The notes under the pieces are model-generated. The model was given only the letters and a program-made list of their open reading frames with translations, was not told the DNA's origin and made no database searches. A stretch of 24,710 bases of DNA from Verrucomicrobiaceae bacterium (GTDB lineage Bacteria > Verrucomicrobiota > Verrucomicrobiia > Verrucomicrobiales > Verrucomicrobiaceae), in NCBI GenBank assembly GCA_021151605.1, contig JAGKWZ010000062.1, positions 1 through 24,710 on the forward strand, read 5' to 3'. The first letter of the stretch is position 1. Each line of letters opens with the position of its first letter. Positions 16,208 through 24,297 of this stretch are shown here, piece after piece. Both the position numbers and the translations under genes were made by a program.

Positions 16208-16726
16208 ATGTCTGACTCTGACCGCACGACCGCCTTCCTCGAACTGCTCACCGCCCATGACCGAGCATTGTCGATGTATGTTCATAGCCTCGTGCCGAGA
16301 GATTCGGCAGCGGAGGACATCCTCCAGCAGACGAAGATGCTCCTTTGGAAGCACTTCGATGATTTTACTCTGGGCACAAACTTCCTCGCCTGGGCGCGAA
16401 CGACCGCCTTTCACCAGATCCTGACGCATCGTCGGCACAAGAAGCGCGAGCACCTGCCGCTGGATGAGGTTTCGCTGGAGGCTCTCGGTGCCGCCGTGAG
16501 CGAGCTCGCGGGCGATGTTTCTGCCAAGCAAGAGGCGCTACGCCTTTGCGTCGCCAAACTACCGAAGGAGCACCGCCAGCTCGTGCAACTGCGCTATTAT
16601 GAAGATCTGGAGATCGAGCAGGTGGCAGAGCGCGTGCGGCGCACGGTGGGCGCAGTGTATCGGGCACTTAGTCGCGTGCGCATGACATTGCTGGAATGTG
16701 TGGAGCGCACTGCTGTCGAAAATTAA
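16208..16726 (+). CDS. ECF-type sigma factor, Rhodopirellula/Verrucomicrobium family, 172 aa
   Basis: Region 2 lies at about residues 8-80 (RALSMYVHSLVPRDSAAEDI, LQQTKMLLWKHFDDF, FLAWARTTAFHQIL) and region 4 at about 110-165 (LCVAKLPKEHRQLVQLRYYE, then the helix-turn-helix IEQVAERVRRTVGAVYRALS). The DILQQT and FLAWA sequences are typical of the expanded sigma family of Planctomycetota and Verrucomicrobiota. The FecR-like gene begins 8 bases after the stop, the usual partner arrangement. It probably directs transcription of nearby exported-enzyme genes; target promoters were not identified. Confidence 0.93.
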   Translation: MSDSDRTTAFLELLTAHDRALSMYVHSLVPRDSAAEDILQQTKMLLWKHFDDFTLGTNFLAWARTTAFHQILTHRRHKKREHLPLDEVSLEALGAAVSELAGDVSAKQEALRLCVAKLPKEHRQLVQLRYYEDLEIEQVAERVRRTVGAVYRALSRVRMTLLECVERTAVEN

Positions 16727-16734
16727 AGCCCGAG

Positions 16735-18171
16735 ATGACCATGAAACCGAACGAACAATTTCAACTGCTGGAACTCTGGGAACGCGCGCGCAGCGGAGAG
16801 ATCAGCGAGGAAGAGCAATCCCGGCTGAATACCCTGATCCGCGATGACGCCGAGGCGCGGACATTGATCGCGAAGTCAGCACTGATGGACGCTGAATTTC
16901 GTCACGCCGACGAGTCCTTCTTTGCCGAGCCCTCGAGTGCTAACATGCGCTTAACAACACCTGGCCGCTCTTGGTATTGGCATGGCGTTACCGCCGCAGC
17001 AGCAGCCATCGTGGCGGCAGGCGCGGTATGGCTGATGAATGATACACCAAACCCCGTGGCGACACTGGCGAAGGCGCGCTCCTGCAAGTGGGGAAACAGC
17101 GCGCTGCCCACCATGGAGGGCGCACTGCTTACTCCCGGCACGCTGGAGTTGCTGGAAGGCATGGCGACGCTGAAATTTGAAAGCGGGGCGGAAGTCACCC
17201 TGGAGGCACCGGTGAGCATGGAGGTCGTTTCCAAGATGGAGTGTCGGGTGAAAAAAGGCACCGTGGTGGCGGAAGTGCCGCCGCAGGCAAAGGGCTTCAC
17301 CATTCACACCCCGGAAACCAAGATCGTGGACTGGGGCACACGCTTCGGCGTCAGCGCGGGCGAGGATGGCAAGTGTCTCGTGCACGTGATCGAAGGTTTG
17401 GTGGAAGTGCAACGCGAGGGCGAAACAAAGTCTCGCGAGCTCCACGCTGGTCAACGCGCGGACTATGGTAACTTCCTGGCCACGGCGGTGAACCCTGATG
17501 GAAACCGCGAAGACCAGCCCGAGTCAGGCCGCTGGCTTCCCGATGCGATCCGCGATCTCGGTGATGGCTGGCAGGCGGTGACAACTGCGTTTGGTGAGGG
17601 CATGGATTCCTGGATTCAATCCAATCCGACGATCAAGGTGAGCGGTCATGAGTCCTACCTGCGAGTCAAGCATTCGACCCATGACACCAAGCTGGATCGC
17701 AAAGCCTACCTAGCCTTTGACCTTTCCCGCTTTCGTGGGAAGCAGATCACGGATGCAGAGTTCGTCATCCATGTGGAACCAAGTGAGCTGGGTTTTGCCT
17801 CGCTCGTGCCAGACGCGACCTTTAGCGTGTATGCGCTCACGGATGAAGCCCAGGACTTGTGGAATGAAGAGACGCTCAAGTGGAGTGCTGCCCCGGCTCA
17901 TGACGAATCCGAAGAACATCGCACCAAAGCCATCTCGGCACAGTCACGCCGCCTCGGGCAGTTCATGGTGCCGCAGGGCACGACACGAGGAGCCTTCACC
18001 GTGAAGAGCCACGAACTTTTGGAAGTTCTGCACGCGGATACCAATGGCCTCGTCACCCTCATCCTCTGTCGTGAAACGGATGAAACCGCCCGCAACGGCC
18101 TCGCCCACGCCTTCGCCAGCAAGGAAAATACGCGAAACTCACCGCCGACTCTGCGACTGAAAGTGCAGTGA
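16735..18171 (+). CDS. FecR-like membrane protein with C-terminal DNRLRE-type domain, about 478 aa
   Basis: The N-terminal cytosolic part (about 1-75) has the LWERARSGEISEEEQSRLN pattern seen in sigma-coupled regulators. One membrane segment follows (WHGVTAAAAAIVAAGAVWLM), then a FecR domain in the periplasm: GTLELLEGMATLKFESGAEV, GTVVAEVPPQAKGFTIHTPE and IVDWGTRFGVSAGEDGK. The last ~200 residues resemble DNRLRE/CBM96-like beta-sandwich domains (YLRVKHSTHDTKLDRKAYLA, FDLSRFRGKQITDAEFVIH), which occur in carbohydrate-related surface proteins. It probably controls the adjacent sigma factor in response to an outside signal, perhaps a glycan. ATG 16735 or 16741 is the start. Confidence 0.88.
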   Translation: MTMKPNEQFQLLELWERARSGEISEEEQSRLNTLIRDDAEARTLIAKSALMDAEFRHADESFFAEPSSANMRLTTPGRSWYWHGVTAAAAAIVAAGAVWLMNDTPNPVATLAKARSCKWGNSALPTMEGALLTPGTLELLEGMATLKFESGAEVTLEAPVSMEVVSKMECRVKKGTVVAEVPPQAKGFTIHTPETKIVDWGTRFGVSAGEDGKCLVHVIEGLVEVQREGETKSRELHAGQRADYGNFLATAVNPDGNREDQPESGRWLPDAIRDLGDGWQAVTTAFGEGMDSWIQSNPTIKVSGHESYLRVKHSTHDTKLDRKAYLAFDLSRFRGKQITDAEFVIHVEPSELGFASLVPDATFSVYALTDEAQDLWNEETLKWSAAPAHDESEEHRTKAISAQSRRLGQFMVPQGTTRGAFTVKSHELLEVLHADTNGLVTLILCRETDETARNGLAHAFASKENTRNSPPTLRLKVQ

Positions 18172-18234
18172 CGAACAAGCTTCGTTCACAGGAGGACATT
18201 GCCTGAGTCTGCCGACTCGCCATGGTCGGCCATC

Positions 18235-20802
18235 ATGCTTCGTCGTCTGTTCCTTCTTTCGTTTCTGTCGTCACTTACCTCCTATGCCCTGGAGGTTCGA
18301 GTGTCATCATCACTCACTCCTCACCAGGCCCTCCAGCGAATCCGCGAGGCCCGCAAGGCCGGTGACACCTCTCCCGCCACGATCCATTTTCCCGAAGGCA
18401 CCACCGAGCTGCTCACGCCGCTCATCCTCGAAGCGCAGGATTCCAATCTCACCCTCACCGGCACGAAGAGCACGCTCATCGGCGGCCCCAAAGTCACTGG
18501 CTGGGAAAAACACACGGGCGAGATCGTCAAAGCGGATGTCTCCAAGCTCCTGCCGAAAGGCTTCCTGCCCAAACAACTGCTCTGCGAGGGCGAACGCCAG
18601 ATCCTCGCCCGATACCCGAACTTCGACGCCAAGGACCCGCTCTACGGCGGCTGGGCCTTTGTGCCAGCCTTCCCGCCTGCCGGTGCTCCCGAAGGCCATC
18701 TTTGGAAACGCACGCTCTATGTGAAGCCCGAAGACGTCCGCACCTGGGCGCATCCCGAGGACGTCGAGCTCGACATCTTCGCCCAATACGGCTGGTGGAA
18801 CTTCATCGAGCCCGTCGCGTCGCTCGATCCTGCCACGCGACTGCTCACGCTGAAAAAAGACTGCTCCTACGACCTCCACCCGCACAACCGCTACCACTTC
18901 CAAAACGCCCTCGAAGAACTCGACGCCCCCGGCGAGTGGTTCTACGACAAGCACAGCGGCGTGCTTTACTTCTGGCCGCTGACAAGTGATACGGGCACTC
19001 CTGCCCGCAAAGACAGCGCTGACACTGCGGACAAGAGTGTCCGCATCACTTCAGACATCCGCCTTCCCCTCACCGACGCCTTCTTCAAAATCAAAGGCGC
19101 CAAACACATCACCATCCGCGGCCTCACGCTCACGGGCACACATGGCAGCGCCATCGTGTTCGAGCGGGCGGAGGACTGCCTCGTCGAAAAGTGCGTCATC
19201 ACCCAGGTCGGCGCTTTCCACGGCAGCGGCGTCGGCGTCAGCGATGGCAAAAATGTCCGTGTCTCGCACTGCGAGATCAGCTTCACCGGCAGCAATGGCG
19301 TCAGCCTCAGCGGTGGCGATCGCAAAACACTCACCGGGCCCGGTCATGCCGTCGAGGACTGCCACATCCATCACATGGGCGTCTTCAACAAGAACGCCTG
19401 TGGCGTCAGCATGTATGGCGTGGACAATGCCGTGCGACATTGCCACATCCACGACGGCCCGCGCATGGGCGTGCAGATGAGCGGGAACAACCTCACCGTC
19501 GAATACAACCACCTCCACCACCTCTGCCTCGAGACGCAGGACGGCGGCGCGGTTTATACCGGCGGTCGCGATTGGATCAGCAGCCGTGGCAGCAAGTGGC
19601 GCTACAATTTGATCCACGACGTCATCGGCTGCGGCCAGGAGGCAGGCGGCTTGAAGCATCCGTGGTTCACCTTCGGCCTCTACCCTGACGACAACTCCGG
19701 CGGCATCGACATCATCGGCAACATCGTCTTCCGCGTCGCCCACACGCCCATCCATCTGCACAACGCCCGCGATTGCATCGTCGAGAACAACATCTTCGCC
19801 CTCGGCGGCAAATTTCAGTTCGATCTGCACGGCTGGACCAAAGAGCACCGCTTCTACACCAACCATCTCGAAACCATGATCAAAGGCTACGAGTCCGTCG
19901 CCGGTCAGCTCGCCTGGACCAGCATGCGCGGCATGGACCTCCACCCAAAGGACGCCATCCGCGACGACGGCACCATGATGAGCGGCAACAGCTTCCAGCG
20001 AAACATCCTCTTCAGCGACACCCCCGGCGTGAAGTATGGCGACATCCGCCACGCCACCGCCAAGTGGAACACCCTTGATCACAACCTCGCCTGGAACGGC
20101 AGCCACCCCGTCGTCACCGGCATCAACAAAGTCGGCCCCGACAAGCCCGGCGAGCCGCTGCTCACCGAAAACTTCGACCGCGTCGCCAATGGCAACACCG
20201 TCCAAGGCTGGGGCTTCAACCATCGCCCCAACAAAAACGTGCAACTCGTCGGCGCCGACGGCGCGTTGCGTGCCGACTGCGCCCTCGGCACCGATCCCAG
20301 CAATCCCAAAACCGTCTTCCACGGCCCCGATCTGCCCATCAAGCCCGGAGCGGCCTACCGCATGCGTCTCCGCGTCAAATCCACCGAACCCACCGCGAAG
20401 CTCAGCCTCGCCTTCGCCAGCTTCAAAAACGGCGAAGGCTACTGGCAAACCCAAGGCACCAGCATCACCGCCACACCTCAGTGGACCGGAGTCGAAGCCA
20501 CCGGCCGCATGCCCCGCGAAAACGAAGCCACCTGGAAACCCTGGATGAAGCACTTCTGGCTCCGCATCGACTGCCACGAGCCAAAGGGCCAAATCTTCAT
20601 CGACGACATCCGCCTCACCGAATGCGAGCCCCTCGACGAATGGACCTCCTGGCAAGCCGAAGGCTGGGACAAACACAGCCTCATCGCCGATCCCAAGTTC
20701 GTGGACTGGAGGAACGACGACTTCCGCCTCCAAGCGGACTCCCCAGCCTTCAAACTCGGCTTCGAAGCGATCCCAGTGGAGAAGATTGGGGTGAGGGAGT
20801 GA
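18235..20802 (+). CDS. Secreted right-handed parallel beta-helix protein, putative glycan-active enzyme
   Basis: About 855 aa from the ATG at 18235, which gives a signal peptide (MLRRLFLLSFLSSLTSYALE). Residues ~50-250 contain LLCEGERQILARYPNFD, a motif typical of the pre-helix domain of beta-helix glycosidases such as GH141-like proteins. The parallel beta-helix spans roughly 270-640, with repeats such as ITIRGLTLTGTHGSAIVFE, VRVSHCEISFTGSNGVSLSG and NNLTVEYNHLHHLCLETQDG. A beta-sandwich, CBM-like insert (about 650-790; starts LLTENFDRVANGNTVQGWGF, ends FIDDIRLTE) precedes a short end with the final helix strand. A polysaccharide-cleaving role is likely; lyase or hydrolase cannot be told apart. 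It follows the FecR-like gene by 63 bases. Confidence 0.82.
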   Translation: MLRRLFLLSFLSSLTSYALEVRVSSSLTPHQALQRIREARKAGDTSPATIHFPEGTTELLTPLILEAQDSNLTLTGTKSTLIGGPKVTGWEKHTGEIVKADVSKLLPKGFLPKQLLCEGERQILARYPNFDAKDPLYGGWAFVPAFPPAGAPEGHLWKRTLYVKPEDVRTWAHPEDVELDIFAQYGWWNFIEPVASLDPATRLLTLKKDCSYDLHPHNRYHFQNALEELDAPGEWFYDKHSGVLYFWPLTSDTGTPARKDSADTADKSVRITSDIRLPLTDAFFKIKGAKHITIRGLTLTGTHGSAIVFERAEDCLVEKCVITQVGAFHGSGVGVSDGKNVRVSHCEISFTGSNGVSLSGGDRKTLTGPGHAVEDCHIHHMGVFNKNACGVSMYGVDNAVRHCHIHDGPRMGVQMSGNNLTVEYNHLHHLCLETQDGGAVYTGGRDWISSRGSKWRYNLIHDVIGCGQEAGGLKHPWFTFGLYPDDNSGGIDIIGNIVFRVAHTPIHLHNARDCIVENNIFALGGKFQFDLHGWTKEHRFYTNHLETMIKGYESVAGQLAWTSMRGMDLHPKDAIRDDGTMMSGNSFQRNILFSDTPGVKYGDIRHATAKWNTLDHNLAWNGSHPVVTGINKVGPDKPGEPLLTENFDRVANGNTVQGWGFNHRPNKNVQLVGADGALRADCALGTDPSNPKTVFHGPDLPIKPGAAYRMRLRVKSTEPTAKLSLAFASFKNGEGYWQTQGTSITATPQWTGVEATGRMPRENEATWKPWMKHFWLRIDCHEPKGQIFIDDIRLTECEPLDEWTSWQAEGWDKHSLIADPKFVDWRNDDFRLQADSPAFKLGFEAIPVEKIGVRE

Positions 20803-20827
20803 TTCCGCGAGTGTCAGAGCCTCATGA

Positions 20828-21300
20828 TCAATACTTCTCCTCGAACATCGGATGCACCCAGAGGAACTCCTGGCGCTTGTTCTGCACCCGCACGTGATCG
20901 CCCTCTTGGTTGATCCAGTAAAGCTCCACGTCCGCGTCGAGCTGGTTGATGAACTCCAGGCCCGAGGACTCGCCGGTGCGCGTGGTCCTGCGCAGCTCGA
21001 CTTTCATTGCGGAGGTCTTCACGGCCCCTTTCTCCGGCAAACCGAGTGCCTTGAGCGAAGGTGCCGCTTTTCGGCTGCCATTAGTGGCGTCGCTCAAAAC
21101 GAACTCATGCATGCCTGGCCCCGTCTGCACCCGATGCCAAAACGTTTTTGCCATCTGGCAGCCAGTTCGCCTGCACGCGATCACGGAAGACTTTGTTTTC
21201 GGTGCGTTGCACCAGCGAGAGCGCGGCATCGAAGTCGGTGGCGGAAGCGATGCTACAGCAGAGGAAAAAGGGAGTGCAGGCGTTTCATGAGTTCGGTCAT
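20828..21300 (-). pseudogene. N-terminal remnant of an S9 (prolyl oligopeptidase/DPP IV-like) peptidase gene
   Basis: Starts MTELMKRLHSLFPLL and stops at TAG. One base out of frame it resumes with ATDFDAALSLVQRTENKVFR and DRVQANWLPDG. A further single-base shift restores KTFWHRVQTGPGMHEFVLSD, ALGLPEKGAVKTSA and a VHL-like strand pair, LRRTTRTGESSGLEFINQL plus ADVELYWINQEGDHV. This is the usual N-terminal order of secreted S9 peptidases in this phylum. Both shifts lie in runs of five identical bases (21265-21269 and 21145-21149), each fixed by removing one base. The catalytic domain is absent: the frame ends 25 bases from the convergent beta-helix gene. The truncation argues for real decay even if the shifts were sequence errors. 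Confidence 0.7.
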
Positions 21301-21474
21301 GGGTCAGTGCAACCAGCAAACAAGTCGGCAGCGGAGTGATGCACGCACGTAGTGGCAACGAAGTCCTGAGCAAATTTCGCCGATAGCCCTGCGAATTCTA
21401 TCAAAGGCCACTCCCTGCGGTTGACCTCAAACACCCGACCCGACTCGACGAGTTCATGCCGCCTACCTCGAACC

Positions 21475-23847
21475 TCAGCCTTCATCCATGCTCTCTCGCA
21501 TATGCAGTCTTATCGTTTCACGAATCGAAGCCAGAGTTCTTGAAATCAACGTCGATAAACCAGATCTAGAATACCCGAATTCAGTCGCGACATCTGATTG
21601 ACGCCGTCCTTCAATGAACACCCTCTGAACGATGGCCCTTTGACGCCCCGGTAGCTGCAACATTGCATACTCCATGGCTTTCCTTAGACCTTCCACTTGT
21701 TCTTTAGCCACAAGAATATCCACAGGAGAAGGCGCTTTGTGATCGTAGATCTGTGCGGCGAACTCTGTGAAATTCTCGATATATACCGAACGATTCGCTT
21801 TGAGATGGTTATTCGCCGTCCTCCTGCGAGCAACATTCGAAGCCCTAGCCAGGAGGAACCCTCTAAAGTTCGTTGAAGTGCCGACTTCAAGCCGATCACG
21901 TTCCTCAATTAGCCGTAGCATTACTTCTTGTGCGGCGTCTCTGGCTTCATCTACGTCTCCAAGCAGACGCGCCAAGTGATCCCGTAGCACCGGAAAATAG
22001 CGAGTGTATATTGACTCAAGAGCACGCGGGTCACCTCTGAGGAATTCTAGGAACTCCGCAGCTGACCGAGTCTCGTCATCCACGACCGCTCCATCGATAG
22101 TTAGTGCTTCACCGAGAGCAGCAAGCATTGTGAACGCATTTCCACCGAGAACCGTCTCCCTATTTTCCGCCCACCAATTTGAAAGAAGCTTTGTGGGAGG
22201 AGACTGTTCGATCAACTCCACCAAAAAGCCGCGAATCTCTACCGGTATGCCCCGGGCGCTGAGGAGATCAGTATCGGCCTTTTCTATTTGGACTTGCATC
22301 GCAACCGCTACAAAATATTCCATAAACGACTTGTGTCTGAACTCATAGTGTCCGGTGCTGGTTCGCGTTACGAAGGTGCAATTCCGAACATCGCTCTGGA
22401 CATAGTCCATCGCGCTTGCGTCTGTTATCTGAAATCTCGACTGAAGGAGGCTCGAAAACTCAGAGTAGTGGCACGACACCCGTTCATCACGGTATAGCTT
22501 TACAGCCAAGTCCTGAACGAATGCTGCTCGCTCGTCGCTCGTTAGTCGAGCACCCTTTCGCTGTGACTGCTCGCTAATCCAGTTAGCCGTATAGGTTTGA
22601 TAAAGCTCAGTCCTCCGAACATGATCTCCTAGCTTTGGAAGGGTCTCAGCAATCATTTCCAAAAAGAGAGGTGTCTCTGCCAGTTCTGGAAGGTTATGAG
22701 TTCCTCGAATACGATCAAAGTGCCTTTGCCAGTCCCCGCCAAATCGCTTCTCAAGATACTCACGTAGCTCGGCTTCCCCCCATTCCGGGATGTAGAGAGT
22801 TTCGAATTCTTTCAGAACTTCGGCTTGGACTTTGTCGCGGAAAAAGTGCGTTCGGCAGGTAATGATAAACAAATTTTCCTGAATCTTGGCAACCTTGTTG
22901 ATCTGTCGAAGGTTGTCTCGAACGACTTCACTATCCGCTCTCGTCGCCATCTCATCAAAACCATCGAAGATAAAGAGGAAGCGTCCGTGCCTCTGTAATT
23001 CAAGACAAACGGTGAGGCTGATTTGCAATCCGTATGTGAACTGTAGAGTAGAGGTGATGAGTTCCTGGATATCCAGTTTTCCTTCGTAGTCGGACAGGGA
23101 GACGACCACTGGAATTCGATTGTGGTGATCGTCTCGATAACGTCGAGCCATGTCACGGGCGAACTTTCGACACCATGTGCTTTTACCAGTGCCGAAATTG
23201 CCCAGGAGTGCGATTTGATTGTGACCTTCTGCGGCGATAATGCGATTCACCGCATCATCCAGGGGGCGTTGGATGAGGTGAGAATCTGAGCCGTAGTAAT
23301 CCTCGGTCAACGCAAAGGAAAGGTCGATATAGTATTTGGAAACGGCAGAGCGATCGAAGTCTGCGATCACACGGTCGATGTAGCTGTCGAAGTGAACTAG
23401 CCGGTTTGACAAGTCATCAAATGACACAGCCTGAACGCCTGCATCGGCAGCTACTGTTTTCGCATCCTTAGTGAAGCCACGTTTTGCAACGATCAGTCCC
23501 TTATCGATTTTGTGCCGATGCGCAATCTGTACACGTGCTGCAAATTGAGAGACTTCCTCGACCCCTACTGGCGTCGACTCATCTTTGCACTCGATCATTA
23601 GCCGAAGGCAGATCTCTCCCGTCCAATACTCCGCATACAGATCGGTTTGCCTCCCGTTGACTCGCACGTCTGGATCAACTTTGTATCCAAGCAGTTCCAG
23701 TACCTTTCGAACGTCCTTCTCAAACTCGGAGCCGTCCGGTGGGCGCTGAAGCGGGTTCCTCTGATGAGATTTGCAATGTGCCGTATTGTTCACGGCAGTT
23801 CTCCTGCATTGTTTACCTTTGGACGTTCTTGCTTTGCATCGCTTCAT
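21475..23847 (-). CDS. Fusion: zinc-binding head, Mrr-like nuclease, NACHT NTPase, ECF sigma factor (790 aa)
   Basis: Four modules in order. (a) Residues 1-30: Cys4, Cys14, Cys25, His28, a probable zinc-binding DUF5763-like head. (b) About 40-150: Mrr/PD-(D/E)xK nuclease, with FEKDVRKVLELLGYKV, Asp69 in RQTDLY and Glu86-x-Lys88 in IECK, then DKGLIVAKRGFTKDAKTVA. (c) About 190-520: NACHT, with Walker A GNFGTGKST (216-224), Walker B FLFIFDGFDEM (290-300), ETPLFLEMI (391-399) and the winged-helix FRHKSFMEYFVA (503-514). (d) About 597-785: ECF sigma factor, region 2 with ARDAAQEVMLRLIEE (635-649) and FRGFLLARASNVARR (661-675), and region 4 with LQLPGRQRAIVQRVFIEG and the helix-turn-helix QSDVATEFGYSRSGLSTLIS (750-769). 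GC is lower than in neighbours. The start overlaps the upstream stop (ATGA). Anti-phage function is inferred; domain calls are firm. Confidence 0.9.
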   Translation of the reverse strand: MKRCKARTSKGKQCRRTAVNNTAHCKSHQRNPLQRPPDGSEFEKDVRKVLELLGYKVDPDVRVNGRQTDLYAEYWTGEICLRLMIECKDESTPVGVEEVSQFAARVQIAHRHKIDKGLIVAKRGFTKDAKTVAADAGVQAVSFDDLSNRLVHFDSYIDRVIADFDRSAVSKYYIDLSFALTEDYYGSDSHLIQRPLDDAVNRIIAAEGHNQIALLGNFGTGKSTWCRKFARDMARRYRDDHHNRIPVVVSLSDYEGKLDIQELITSTLQFTYGLQISLTVCLELQRHGRFLFIFDGFDEMATRADSEVVRDNLRQINKVAKIQENLFIITCRTHFFRDKVQAEVLKEFETLYIPEWGEAELREYLEKRFGGDWQRHFDRIRGTHNLPELAETPLFLEMIAETLPKLGDHVRRTELYQTYTANWISEQSQRKGARLTSDERAAFVQDLAVKLYRDERVSCHYSEFSSLLQSRFQITDASAMDYVQSDVRNCTFVTRTSTGHYEFRHKSFMEYFVAVAMQVQIEKADTDLLSARGIPVEIRGFLVELIEQSPPTKLLSNWWAENRETVLGGNAFTMLAALGEALTIDGAVVDDETRSAAEFLEFLRGDPRALESIYTRYFPVLRDHLARLLGDVDEARDAAQEVMLRLIEERDRLEVGTSTNFRGFLLARASNVARRRTANNHLKANRSVYIENFTEFAAQIYDHKAPSPVDILVAKEQVEGLRKAMEYAMLQLPGRQRAIVQRVFIEGRRQSDVATEFGYSRSGLSTLISRTLASIRETIRLHMRESMDEG

Positions 23848-24263
23848 TTAGTGTCTTGGTGTGCGGGTTGCTTGAGATTGCGGTCAGGGGCCACTCGGTC
23901 AGGGGCCACTAATAGGTAGTGCTCCCCTGCGTGCTCATGCTCTGCACAGACCACATAACCACCGGCTGAGGCGTACTCCTTTTTCAACACTTTGGTGACA
24001 TCCCGGGAGAAAAACACAAACTCTATATCAGACATCGCGGCCAGATACTGGCTGATTCGCTGGTAAAAACGTGGCTTCGTTCCATCAGCCAGGGCGAACT
24101 TAGCTGCTTGTGGATTTGCCTTGGTGATGGCCGGCCTCATCTGCACGAGCAAATCAGCTGCCTGTTCATTGTCGGTGGGCAATAGCTCGTCTCTAAGCTT
24201 AGTCTGGGTGGTGTCCCCGTGTTGCTCTTTGACGATTTGATGCGCGATGAGACGATACGACAT
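23844..24263 (-). CDS. Truncated NdpA/YejK-like nucleoid-associated protein, 139 aa
   Basis: Matches the N-terminal part of 37-kDa nucleoid-associated proteins (NdpA/YejK): MSYRLIAHQIVKEQ, LRDELLPTDNEQAADLLVQM, RFYQRISQYLAAMSDIEFVF and GGYVVCAEHEHAGEHYLLVA. Full-length members have roughly 330 residues; here the homology ends after YLLVA and a short tail follows that includes VAPDRVAPDR, encoded by a tandem repeat. ATG 24263 is preferred; a TTG at 24284 also opens the frame. Its TGA overlaps the ATG of the NACHT-sigma gene, which argues that the short form is made and coupled, not merely debris. It could be a partner or decoy for the sensor, or a host gene cut by insertion. Confidence 0.7.
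   Translation of the reverse strand: MSYRLIAHQIVKEQHGDTTQTKLRDELLPTDNEQAADLLVQMRPAITKANPQAAKFALADGTKPRFYQRISQYLAAMSDIEFVFFSRDVTKVLKKEYASAGGYVVCAEHEHAGEHYLLVAPDRVAPDRNLKQPAHQDTK
23881..23910. repeat. Perfect 15-bp tandem duplication
   Basis: cggtcaggggccact occurs twice back to back at 23881-23895 and 23896-23910. It encodes VAPDR-VAPDR in the tail of the NdpA-like protein and keeps frame. It sits where NdpA homology ends, so it may mark a recombination or insertion junction. Confidence 0.8.
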
Positions 24264-24297
24264 GAAGTTTTGGGGCTTGTGCAATAAGTTTCACAGG

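Noticed and set aside
19051..20733. A 560-codon open frame on minus opposite the beta-helix gene
   Set aside because: Low-complexity Ala/Val/Asp/Gly composition mirrors the codon bias of the real plus-strand gene.
20828..21373. A 181-codon frame starting at 21373 as a complete protein
   Set aside because: Its first ~70 residues are the wrong frame of the peptidase signal peptide and start; only the last ~105 match the S9 N-terminal pattern.
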